The notes beneath the pieces were generated by a model. The model had not been told where the DNA came from, made no database searches, and worked only from the letters and a program-made list of their open reading frames with translations. From Pseudoramibacter alactolyticus (lineage in GTDB: Bacteria; Bacillota; Clostridia; Eubacteriales; Eubacteriaceae), in NCBI RefSeq assembly GCF_050908235.1, contig NZ_CP194340.1: 64,000 nucleotides of DNA; one strand, 5' to 3'. Position 1 is the stretch's first letter. The number at the start of each line of letters is the position of its first letter. Positions 57,846-64,000 of this stretch are shown one piece after another. Made by a program: the position numbers and the translations under genes.

Positions 57846-58286
57846 ATGACGACAACCCACCCAATCATGCGCAAACAACTGCGGACGACAGCCCATACCC
57901 AAATGCTCGACATTACCGAGGCCGTGGCGGAGGCTGTCCGTGAAAGCGGCGCGGCGAACGGCATCGCGACGGTTTTCGTGGCCCACACCACGGCGGCGGT
58001 AACACTCAACGAAAACACCGATCCAGACGTCGTGCGGGACATGACCCGGGAAATCGGCAAGATTGTGCCCTGGGAGGACGGCTACCATCACGCGGAAGGC
58101 AACTCTGCCGCCCATTTAAAGGCGTCGCTTTTCGGCGCGAGCGAACAGCTCATTATCGAAAACGGCCGGCTGGTGCTGGGCACCTGGCAGGGCATTTATT
58201 TTGCGGAGTTTGACGGGCCGAGGCAGCGGCAGTTTTGCATTAAAATTCAGGCAGATTCAGATCAAGCATCAGGAGGAGCACAATAA
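57846..58286 (+). CDS. YjbQ/UPF0047 family protein
   Basis: 146 aa. Conserved VFVAHTTAAVTLNENTDPDV, HHAEGNSAAHLKASLFG and LGTWQGIYFAEFDGPR. Family members have weak thiamine-phosphate synthase activity; the physiological role is unsettled. AGGAGG precedes the ATG. It lies between two RNA-metabolism genes, three bases before yhaM. Confidence 0.9.
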   Translation: MTTTHPIMRKQLRTTAHTQMLDITEAVAEAVRESGAANGIATVFVAHTTAAVTLNENTDPDVVRDMTREIGKIVPWEDGYHHAEGNSAAHLKASLFGASEQLIIENGRLVLGTWQGIYFAEFDGPRQRQFCIKIQADSDQASGGAQ

Positions 58287-58289
58287 TTC

Positions 58290-59249
58290 ATGCAAGCCAT
58301 TCAGCTTAATCAAGTGAAAAAAGGGGAAAGCCTGCTCGGCTATCTCTTTATTAAATCTCAGACGGTTAAAACCTCGACCAACGGCAGCCGCTATTTCAAT
58401 ATGACGCTGACGGACAGCGCCTTCACTGGGATGAACGCCAAAATGTGGGATGTGAAGCCGGTGGACGAAGAAGAGTTCACCGAGGGGCAATTGGTCAAAG
58501 TGAAGGCCAAGGTTCAGGAATACAACGGCAATCTGCAGATCATCGTGAACCGGATGCGCCTGACCAACGAAGGGGATCCGGTGGACATCAACGATTTTGT
58601 GGAGACGGCCCCGGTGGATATTGAACAGATGTATACAGATTTGCTCGCGACGATCGACGCGTTTGGCAATGCCGATCTGAAAAAGCTGGTTGGCACTATG
58701 GTGCGCGACAAAAAGTCGGAACTCATGTATTTCCCGGCGGCCAAGCGCATGCACCACGCGCTGAAGGGCGGGCTGCTCTTTCACACCTGGTCAATGCTGC
58801 GGCTGGGCAGGGCCATTGCCCCGCTGTATCCTTTTATCGACGCAGAGCTGCTTTATGCCGGGATCATGCTGCACGATCTGGGCAAATCGGTGGAGATGCT
58901 TTCGGACGCTAACGGCTCGGTGTCGGACTACTCGGCAGAGGGGAAACTTCTCGGGCACATCATCACCGAGGTGGTGGCCATCGACGAATACGGGAAAAAG
59001 CTCGGGGTCGATCCGGAGATCGTGCTGCAGCTCAAGCACATGGTGCTTGCCCATCATTATGAGCCGGAATACGGCTCGCCGGTGCGGCCGATGTTCGCCG
59101 AGGCGGAACTGCTCCACCACATCGATGTGATCGATGCGCGGATGAACACCATGCAGCGCATTCAGAGCGAGACCAAGGCCGGCGGTTTTTCGGACAAGGT
59201 CTGGGGGCTTGACGGGATTCAGGTTTATCACCGCCCGGACGACGCGTGA
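58290..59249 (+). CDS. yhaM: YhaM-type 3'-5' exoribonuclease (OB fold + HD domain)
   Basis: 319 aa. OB-fold RNA-binding domain (~10-95; GESLLGYLFIKSQTVKTSTN), then an HD phosphohydrolase domain with metal ligands in KRMHHALKGGLLFHTWSM, GIMLHDLGKSVEM and VLAHHYEPEYG. YhaM degrades short RNAs and trims 3' ends in Gram-positives. The stop overlaps the start of the ArsD-like gene as TGATG, so translation is coupled. Confidence 0.93.
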   Translation: MQAIQLNQVKKGESLLGYLFIKSQTVKTSTNGSRYFNMTLTDSAFTGMNAKMWDVKPVDEEEFTEGQLVKVKAKVQEYNGNLQIIVNRMRLTNEGDPVDINDFVETAPVDIEQMYTDLLATIDAFGNADLKKLVGTMVRDKKSELMYFPAAKRMHHALKGGLLFHTWSMLRLGRAIAPLYPFIDAELLYAGIMLHDLGKSVEMLSDANGSVSDYSAEGKLLGHIITEVVAIDEYGKKLGVDPEIVLQLKHMVLAHHYEPEYGSPVRPMFAEAELLHHIDVIDARMNTMQRIQSETKAGGFSDKVWGLDGIQVYHRPDDA

Positions 59250-59584
59250 TGAAACTGACAGTGGTGGAAGCGCCGGCGACAGCGGTCGGCGCGGAGGATA
59301 TGCGCATGGATCTGCTCCTCGCACGGCTGTCGGCAGCCGGCATCGCGGTGGAGCGGATCGATGCGTTTTCGGCGCCGGGGCGTGTGGCCGCACTGGGCGA
59401 AACAGCGCTGCCGGCCTTCTTTGTGGACGACCGGCTGATGGGGGCCGGGCGGTATCCGAGCAATGCGGAACTGGCCGAATGGATTGATTACGACGCGTTG
59501 CCCCGCGGCTGTGGCGGGTGCGGCGGATGCGGGGGATGCGCCGGCTGTGCGGCGGCGGGAAGCGGCTCGGCCCGGCAAGGATAG
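59249..59584 (+). CDS. ArsD-like protein with a C-terminal CGGC cluster
   Basis: 111 aa. The body resembles the ArsD metallochaperone family (ARLSAAGIAVERIDAFSAPG, ALGETALPAFFVDDRLMGAG, RYPSNAELAEWI). It lacks the N-terminal Cys pair of true ArsD. Instead the C-terminus is RGCGGCGGCGGCAGCAAAG, seven closely spaced cysteines in overlapping CxxC motifs, suited to binding soft metal or a cluster. Translation is coupled to yhaM (TGATG) and followed after 22 bases by a MATE exporter. Metal handling is plausible; arsenic is not shown, as no arsAB or arsC is near. Confidence 0.7.
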   Translation: MKLTVVEAPATAVGAEDMRMDLLLARLSAAGIAVERIDAFSAPGRVAALGETALPAFFVDDRLMGAGRYPSNAELAEWIDYDALPRGCGGCGGCGGCAGCAAAGSGSARQG

Positions 59585-59606
59585 TGCACAACGGGAGGAT
59601 GATGGG

Positions 59607-60965
59607 ATGGCTCAGGATATGACGACGGGCAATCCGGCGCGGATCTTGCTCGCTTTTTCTGTGCCGATGCTCATCGGCAATTTGTTTCAGCAATTTTATA
59701 ATATTGTGGATACCATCGTCGTCGGGCAATTCGTCGGCGCGGGGGCGCTGGCCGCTGTCGGGGCGTCATCCACCATCGTGATGCTGCTGGTGTGCCTGGC
59801 CACCGGGCTTTCGGTGGGGTGTTCAGTGCTGGTTTCCCAGTATTACGGCGCGGCGGATCCGGTGCACATGCGGCAGGCGGTGTATATCAGTTTGGTATTT
59901 AACGGAGCGGTGGGCCTTGCGCTGTCGCTCTTCGGAATCATCGGGGCGCCCTGGCTCCTGGCGCTCACCCGGGTGCCGGCCGGCATTCGCGCCGACGCGG
60001 CGACGTATCTGGTGATTTATTGTGTGGGCGGGGTTTTTCTCTTTGCCTACAACGTGTTTGCCAGCATGTGCCGGGCTATCGGCGACGCCAAGACCCCGGT
60101 GTATTTTCTCGTGTTCACTTCCCTGCTCAACATCGTCTGCGATTTGATTTTCGTGCTCGGCTTCGGATGGGGTGTGGCCGGGGTCGCCATCGCGACGACC
60201 CTTTCCCAGGGGATTTCGGCGGTGAGCTGCGGGTTTTATATGCGCCGGCATGTGCCGGTGCTGCGCCTTGGCCGAGAAGACTGCGTCTTCGACGGGGCCA
60301 TGCTTGCCGACCTGATCGGCTACGCCCTGCCATCGACGGTTCAGAACACCATCGTTGCACTGTCGGCGGTAGCCGTGCAGGGGCTCGTCAATACCTTTGG
60401 CACGGTGACCATCGCCGGCTATACGGCGGCCAATAAAATCGATCAGTTTGCGACCCAGCCGCTGCTTTCGCTGAACATGGCTGTCACTTCTTTTACGGCG
60501 CAGAACATCGGTGCCGGCCGCGTCGATCGGGTGCGTGCCGGCTTTCGGGTGACGATGGCGCTGTCGCTGGGTATCGCTGTGGTGCTGTCCCTGCTGATTT
60601 TTATCGGGGGAAAAGCGCTGGTCGGCCTTTTCGTGCAGGGACGCGAGTCCGCCGGGGTGGTGGCGGCCGGCATGCGCTACATCCGCATCGTGTCGCTGGC
60701 GTATTGGCTTTTCGCCTGGATGTTCGCGTCCTCCGGGGTGCTGCGCGGCGCCGGGGATATGGGTGTTTATTTGCTGGGCACCGCGGTCAATTTCGTTTTT
60801 CGCATCGCGATGGCCTACGCCCTCGCGCCGGCCGTGGGATTTCGGGCCATCGCCTGGTCCATTCCCATCGGCTGGAGCCTGTGCATCCTCGTCAACATGA
60901 TTCGCTATTTTCAGGGTGGCTGGCAGTTTAAGGCCAAGGTGCAGCGGGAGAACAACCATGGATAA
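59607..60965 (+). CDS. MATE family efflux transporter
   Basis: 452 aa, twelve predicted membrane helices. Landmarks: ILLAFSVPMLIGNLFQQFYN, VDTIVVGQFVGAGALAAVGA, and the second-half repeat PSTVQNTIVALSAVAVQGLV. Drug or metabolite exporter driven by Na+ or H+. ATG 59607 follows GGGAGG. Its end overlaps the phosphopantetheinyl transferase start by eight bases. Confidence 0.92.
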   Translation: MAQDMTTGNPARILLAFSVPMLIGNLFQQFYNIVDTIVVGQFVGAGALAAVGASSTIVMLLVCLATGLSVGCSVLVSQYYGAADPVHMRQAVYISLVFNGAVGLALSLFGIIGAPWLLALTRVPAGIRADAATYLVIYCVGGVFLFAYNVFASMCRAIGDAKTPVYFLVFTSLLNIVCDLIFVLGFGWGVAGVAIATTLSQGISAVSCGFYMRRHVPVLRLGREDCVFDGAMLADLIGYALPSTVQNTIVALSAVAVQGLVNTFGTVTIAGYTAANKIDQFATQPLLSLNMAVTSFTAQNIGAGRVDRVRAGFRVTMALSLGIAVVLSLLIFIGGKALVGLFVQGRESAGVVAAGMRYIRIVSLAYWLFAWMFASSGVLRGAGDMGVYLLGTAVNFVFRIAMAYALAPAVGFRAIAWSIPIGWSLCILVNMIRYFQGGWQFKAKVQRENNHG

Positions 60966-61536
60966 GCTGATGATTTATTGGGCGCCGGCGGCTTCGCTGA
61001 AGGGAACGGTGCATTCGGTGATTGAGGAGCTGGCGGCGCGCGCTTTGCGGGACCAAGGCGTGGTTCCGCCGGTGCGTTTTGGCCGGGCGGCACATGGCAA
61101 GCCTTTTTTGCCGGATGATCCGCATCGGCATTTTAATGGGTCCCATTCGGGGGGGATCGCCGTCTGCGCGTTTTGGGAGCGGCCCCTGGGCATCGATTTA
61201 CAGCAGGTCAGCGCCAAACCGCGGGCGCAGGCCATCGCCCGGCGTTTGATGCACCCCAACGAGGTGGCACGGCTTGCGGCATCGGCGGATGCGGAGCGGC
61301 TTTTTTTTCGGCTTTGGGCCCAGAAGGAAGCGGTGATGAAGGCGACGGGCGATGGCTTTGCGTTGCCGATGAGCCGTTTTGAAGTGCGCCAGACAGGCGG
61401 AGGCGCGCAGGTGGTCGGTGTCGGGCTTTCGGGCTGGACGTTGGCGCCGGTGCCGGGCTTCCCGGGGTTTGAGGCCTGGGTTTGCGTGCGGGGAACGGTC
61501 CCGGTAATGGCGGTGCGGGCGTTGCCATTGCGATAA
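60958..61536 (+). CDS. 4'-phosphopantetheinyl transferase (Sfp type)
   Basis: 192 aa. Moves phosphopantetheine from CoA onto carrier proteins. Visible motifs: HFNGSHSGGIAVCAF, the metal motif RPLGIDLQQV and LWAQKEAVMKATGDGF. No carrier-protein or NRPS/PKS gene is in the window, so it probably serves housekeeping acyl carrier protein or a distant cluster. It starts inside the MATE gene. Confidence 0.9.
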   Translation: MDKLMIYWAPAASLKGTVHSVIEELAARALRDQGVVPPVRFGRAAHGKPFLPDDPHRHFNGSHSGGIAVCAFWERPLGIDLQQVSAKPRAQAIARRLMHPNEVARLAASADAERLFFRLWAQKEAVMKATGDGFALPMSRFEVRQTGGGAQVVGVGLSGWTLAPVPGFPGFEAWVCVRGTVPVMAVRALPLR

Positions 61537-61540
61537 AGGC

Positions 61541-61578
61541 AAAAAAATAAAGCCACCTCAAGCGCGCGTGACTTTATG
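61541..61578 (-). terminator. Probable terminator of the small membrane protein gene
   Basis: On the minus strand AAAGTCAC...GTGGCTTT, with one mismatch, then T-rich sequence. Confidence 0.5.
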
Positions 61579-61777
61579 GACGAGCCGGTGACCTTGGTTT
61601 GACCCGCGTGTCGGTAACCAGCGGGCTGATAATATTTTCCGTTAAATTCTCAAAGCTGTGTTCCCCGCTGTCGGAAGATTGGACGGCGGGCCCCTTGATG
61701 CCGACAGACCAGCCCAAAAGAATTCCAGAAATCACCATGACAATGGCGATGATGATGACGGTTATTTTGAGTTTCAT
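61574..61777 (-). CDS. Small single-pass membrane protein, unknown
   Basis: 67 aa. One membrane helix (about 5-25: TVIIIAIVMVISGILLGWS) and a short hydrophilic tail (SGEHSFENLTENIISPLV). GGGAGG sits well placed before ATG 61777, so translation is credible. No family recognised. Confidence 0.6.
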   Translation of the reverse strand: MKLKITVIIIAIVMVISGILLGWSVGIKGPAVQSSDSGEHSFENLTENIISPLVTDTRVKPRSPARP

Positions 61778-61860
61778 CTGAATAGCCTCCCTTCGTGATC
61801 CTCCATCTGCCCGTTTATTTTAACATGGATGAAGCAAAAAAACATGAAAAAATTCAGATT

Positions 61861-61878
61861 AGCTTAAGCATTTAAGCT
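61861..61878. promoter_or_regulatory. Inverted repeat upstream of the ArsR-type gene
   Basis: AGCTTAA-GCAT-TTAAGCT, about 85 bases before the regulator, in AT-rich DNA. A possible operator; it does not match the standard SmtB 12-2-12 site closely. Confidence 0.35.
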
Positions 61879-61963
61879 TTAAATTAAATTTTAACAGAAA
61901 CGAGAAAGGTGTCGGGTCGATGTGCAGCGGGAGCGCGGAGCCCGGGAAAGATGAGGTTAATGC

Positions 61964-62335
61964 ATGGTCAATGAGTACGATATGTCTGCTGTGGAGGAAG
62001 TGAAAAACAGAATGATCCCCGATGAGTATATCCAGGAGTTGTCGGCTTTCTTTAAAGTCTTCGGAGAGGAAAACCGCACCCGGATTCTCTATGCGCTGTC
62101 GATTCGGGAAATGTGCGTCAACGATTTGGTGACGCTGCTGGGGATGAGCCAATCCTCGGTGTCGCATCAACTGCAGATCCTGCGCGCCCACGGTCAGGTG
62201 AAGTTCCGAAAGGAAGGGCGCAATGTTTTTTATTCCCTGGATGACAAACACGTGGTGGACGTTTTTCAGGAAGCGCTGCAGCACATTGTTCACCGATTGA
62301 AAGAGAAAAAAGAAGCGGAAAACGCCGAAGCATAA
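61964..62335 (+). CDS. ArsR/SmtB-family metal sensor (zinc-type alpha-5 site)
   Basis: 123 aa. Winged helix with MCVNDLVTLLGMSQSSVSHQ and QILRAHGQVKFRKEGRNVFY. The C-terminal alpha-5 helix reads DKHVVDVFQEALQHIVH, which is the D-x-H-x10-H-x2-H zinc/cobalt site of CzrA and SmtB. The alpha-3 Cys (MCV) also occurs in SmtB/CadC-type sensors. ATG 61964 follows GAGG. No cation exporter is adjacent; larC is convergent. Confidence 0.88.
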   Translation: MVNEYDMSAVEEVKNRMIPDEYIQELSAFFKVFGEENRTRILYALSIREMCVNDLVTLLGMSQSSVSHQLQILRAHGQVKFRKEGRNVFYSLDDKHVVDVFQEALQHIVHRLKEKKEAENAEA

Positions 62336-62365
62336 AAAATCCGGAGCCAGGCTCCGGATTTTTTT
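62335..62365. terminator. Bidirectional terminator between the metal sensor and larC
   Basis: AATCCGGAGCC, AG, GGCTCCGGATTTTTTT. Confidence 0.92.
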
Positions 62366-62376
62366 GTGCGCGGTAA

Positions 62377-63729
62377 TCAGATATGATTTTGGCAGGCGGC
62401 GAGAATCTGCGCATAAACGTCGGGATAGGGCAGCTGTTTTTCGGCGCTGATTGCCGCGACGTCCGCATATTCGGGGTAGACCCGCAGGCGCTCGCCGATG
62501 CGGCAGCGCTTGACGCGAACCGGGCCCAGGGGCGTGTCGACCTTCCCATCTTCCCGGGGGAGAACCGAACGCGCCATCTCGCAGCGCCGGATGCCGATGC
62601 TGGTGGTCTCCTCGAAAATGATGCGCTCCAGGGCTTCGCGGCGGGCGGCGTCCGTGATGACGACGAGTTCGTAGCCCGGGCGGTTTTTCTTCATATAAAC
62701 GGGCAGATAATGCACGTCCCGGGCGCCGGCGGCCATCAGCAGATCGAGGACGCGGCCCAGGCATTCGCCGGTGGCGTCGTCGATATTGGTCTCGAGTTTG
62801 AGAATGGTGTCTTCCTCGGCCGGCGCTTCATTTTGGATGATCATGGCGCGCAGCACGTTGGCGGTGTCGCCGGTGTCGCGTTTGCCGGCACCGATGCCGG
62901 TTTTCACGACGGTGTAACACGCAGGCAGCGCCTTCCGGGTTCGGGCCGCGGCGGCGATGGCCGCGCCGGTGGGGGTGACCCACTCGCCGAAGCGGTCGGT
63001 TTGGTGGAGGGGCAGTTTGTGGGCCGCGGCGATATTGATCACCGCGGGCACAGGCACCGGCAAAATGCCGTGGGCGCAGCGCACCGATCCCCGGCCTTCG
63101 AAAAGCGGAGAGACAATCACATCCCGGATCCCGAGGTTATCCAGACAGACCGCCGCCGCCACGATGTCGACAATGGCATCCACCGCGCCGACTTCGTGGA
63201 AGTGCACCTGGTTTTTGGGCTTGTTGTGGGCTTTGGCCTCCGCCTCGGCGATGATGTCGAAGATGCGAAGCGCCAGGACCCGGGCACCGGCCGTCAGCTC
63301 GCCGGCTTCAATGATGCGAGTGATCTCCGGCAGGCCGCGGTGTTCGTGATGGCCGTGGGTGTGGTCATGATGACCGTGGGCATCGTGCGCATGATGATGA
63401 TGGTCGTGGCCGGGATCGCCGTTGGCATGTTCGTGATGATGCGCATGGGCGTGTTCATGATGGCCGCAGCCGTGAGCGGCATCGCCGTAAAGATAGGCCA
63501 TGTCGTGGTCGTGGTTGTCGTGATCGAGGATCACGTCGAAGTCACAGGCGTCGAGGCCGCCTTTGTTCACCCGGCTGATGGCGATGCGGTAGCCTTCCAA
63601 GGGAAGGCTGGCCAGCGCCGTCTCAAGCACCTGTTGATCGGCGCCGAGATCGAGCAGAGCCGCGACGGTCATATCGCCGCTGATGCCGGCATAACATTCG
63701 AGATAAAGCTGTTGGTTTTGAGGATTCAT
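62377..63729 (-). CDS. larC: LarC, nickel insertion protein (single unbroken reading frame)
   Basis: Inserts nickel into the pyridinium bis-thiocarboxylate nucleotide to finish the nickel-pincer cofactor, using CTP. 450 aa. N-terminus YLECYAGISGDMTVAALLDLG; residues ~70-130 are a His/Asp-rich metal-binding stretch (more than 20 His, pattern HDHxHxH); then VHFHEVGAVDAIVDIVAA, GILPVPVPAVINI, TNIDDATGECLG and the C-terminal IRRCEMARSVLPRE. In Lactiplantibacillus larC needs a programmed frameshift; here it is continuous. Its ATG overlaps the larB stop as ATGA. Confidence 0.94.
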   Translation of the reverse strand: MNPQNQQLYLECYAGISGDMTVAALLDLGADQQVLETALASLPLEGYRIAISRVNKGGLDACDFDVILDHDNHDHDMAYLYGDAAHGCGHHEHAHAHHHEHANGDPGHDHHHHAHDAHGHHDHTHGHHEHRGLPEITRIIEAGELTAGARVLALRIFDIIAEAEAKAHNKPKNQVHFHEVGAVDAIVDIVAAAVCLDNLGIRDVIVSPLFEGRGSVRCAHGILPVPVPAVINIAAAHKLPLHQTDRFGEWVTPTGAAIAAAARTRKALPACYTVVKTGIGAGKRDTGDTANVLRAMIIQNEAPAEEDTILKLETNIDDATGECLGRVLDLLMAAGARDVHYLPVYMKKNRPGYELVVITDAARREALERIIFEETTSIGIRRCEMARSVLPREDGKVDTPLGPVRVKRCRIGERLRVYPEYADVAAISAEKQLPYPDVYAQILAACQNHI

Positions 63730-64000
63730 GGTTGTTTCACCGCCAATCGATTAATTTGAGTCGCCAGATAACCGGCACCGTAGCCGTTGTCGATATTGAC
63801 GACGGCGATGCCGTTGGCACAGGAGTTGATCATGGTCAAAAGCGCGGAGAGGCCGCCGAAGTTGGCGCCGTATCCCACCGAGGTCGGCACGGCGATCACC
63901 GGCACTTCCACCAAGCCGCCGAGCACCGAGCCAAGGGCTCCCTCCATGCCAGCCACCGCGACGATGCAGTTGGCCTGCTGGATGATGTCGAGGCGGGAGA
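63726..64000 (-). CDS. larB: LarB, NaAD carboxylase/hydrolase, cut by right window edge
   Basis: PurE-like enzyme that carboxylates and hydrolyses nicotinic acid adenine dinucleotide, the first step of nickel-pincer cofactor synthesis. Only the C-terminal ~91 codons are in the window: VAGMEGALGSVLGGLVEVP, VIAVPTSVGYGANFGGLSAL and INSCANGIAVVNIDNGYGAG. The stop (63726) overlaps the larC start by four bases, so larB-larC are translationally coupled. Confidence 0.93.
   Translation of the reverse strand, partial: SRLDIIQQANCIVAVAGMEGALGSVLGGLVEVPVIAVPTSVGYGANFGGLSALLTMINSCANGIAVVNIDNGYGAGYLATQINRLAVKQP

Noticed and set aside
1..64000. CRISPR arrays, rRNA operons, prophage
   Set aside because: No regularly spaced repeats, no rRNA sequence and no phage structural or integrase genes were seen on either strand.

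Overview
The window reads as a chromosomal segment of a moderately GC-rich anaerobic Firmicute of the class Clostridia. The evidence is strong AGGAGG ribosome-binding sites, TTGACA/TATAAT promoters with 17-base spacers, many hairpin-T terminators, a CIRCE operator, and Firmicute-type genes (YhaM, YwiB-ArgS, a BusR-type regulator, PlsY, SUV3-like helicase). A Eubacteriaceae-like host (Eubacterium/Pseudoramibacter group) is my guess from gene content, not shown by the sequence. There is no rRNA, no CRISPR array and no intact prophage; most of the window is ordinary core metabolism.

Layout. 0-11.5 kb: ApbE (cut by the left edge), an OGG1-like glycosylase, a stand-alone tRNA-Val unit, TrmB, an ispF-mtnN-alr operon, etfBA, a zinc-ribbon protein, a probable small RNA with its own promoter and terminator, TyrA and class II aldolase. 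11.5-15.2 kb: an 806-residue acidic coiled-coil protein with repeated DDLF-type motifs, an intergenic cluster of DnaA boxes, and a TrmN6-like methyltransferase whose frame runs through its own terminator. 15-25.4 kb: SUV3-like helicase, radical SAM protein, barstar, HtpG under CIRCE, an SDR, an HD hydrolase and a glnHPQ amino-acid ABC operon. 25.8-38.5 kb: citrate synthase, GlyA, HflX, YigZ, an IS1182 relic, cardiolipin synthase, PlsY, an AI-2E family permease, LarE, a deleted birA, and a glutamate-synthase-like FMN protein. 38.5-47.3 kb: pyridoxal kinase with a divergent PdxR-type regulator, phosphoglucomutase, and a BusR-OpuC osmolyte-import operon whose binding domain is frameshifted. 47.4-49.9 kb: a decay zone of three broken genes. 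50-64 kb: ATL, TudS-like, ddl-ywiB-argS, an MntR-like regulator, a second nucleosidase, a flavin reductase, an RNA-turnover group (NYN/OST-HTH, YjbQ, YhaM), an ArsD-like CGGC protein, MATE, phosphopantetheinyl transferase, an ArsR-type zinc sensor, and larC-larB (cut by the right edge).

Working together. larE, larB and larC supply the nickel-pincer cofactor, from loci 26 kb apart. alr and ddl supply D-Ala and D-Ala-D-Ala for peptidoglycan. plsY and cls act in phospholipid synthesis. pdxK and pdxR form a vitamin B6 unit. etfAB, gltA and glyA serve central metabolism.

Two large-scale signals stand out. The + strand is C-rich up to about 38.5 kb and G-rich beyond it, whichever way the genes point, an abrupt origin-type skew switch. 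A separate, origin-like cluster of DnaA boxes lies at 14.1-14.3 kb. The two do not coincide, which is itself worth resolving.
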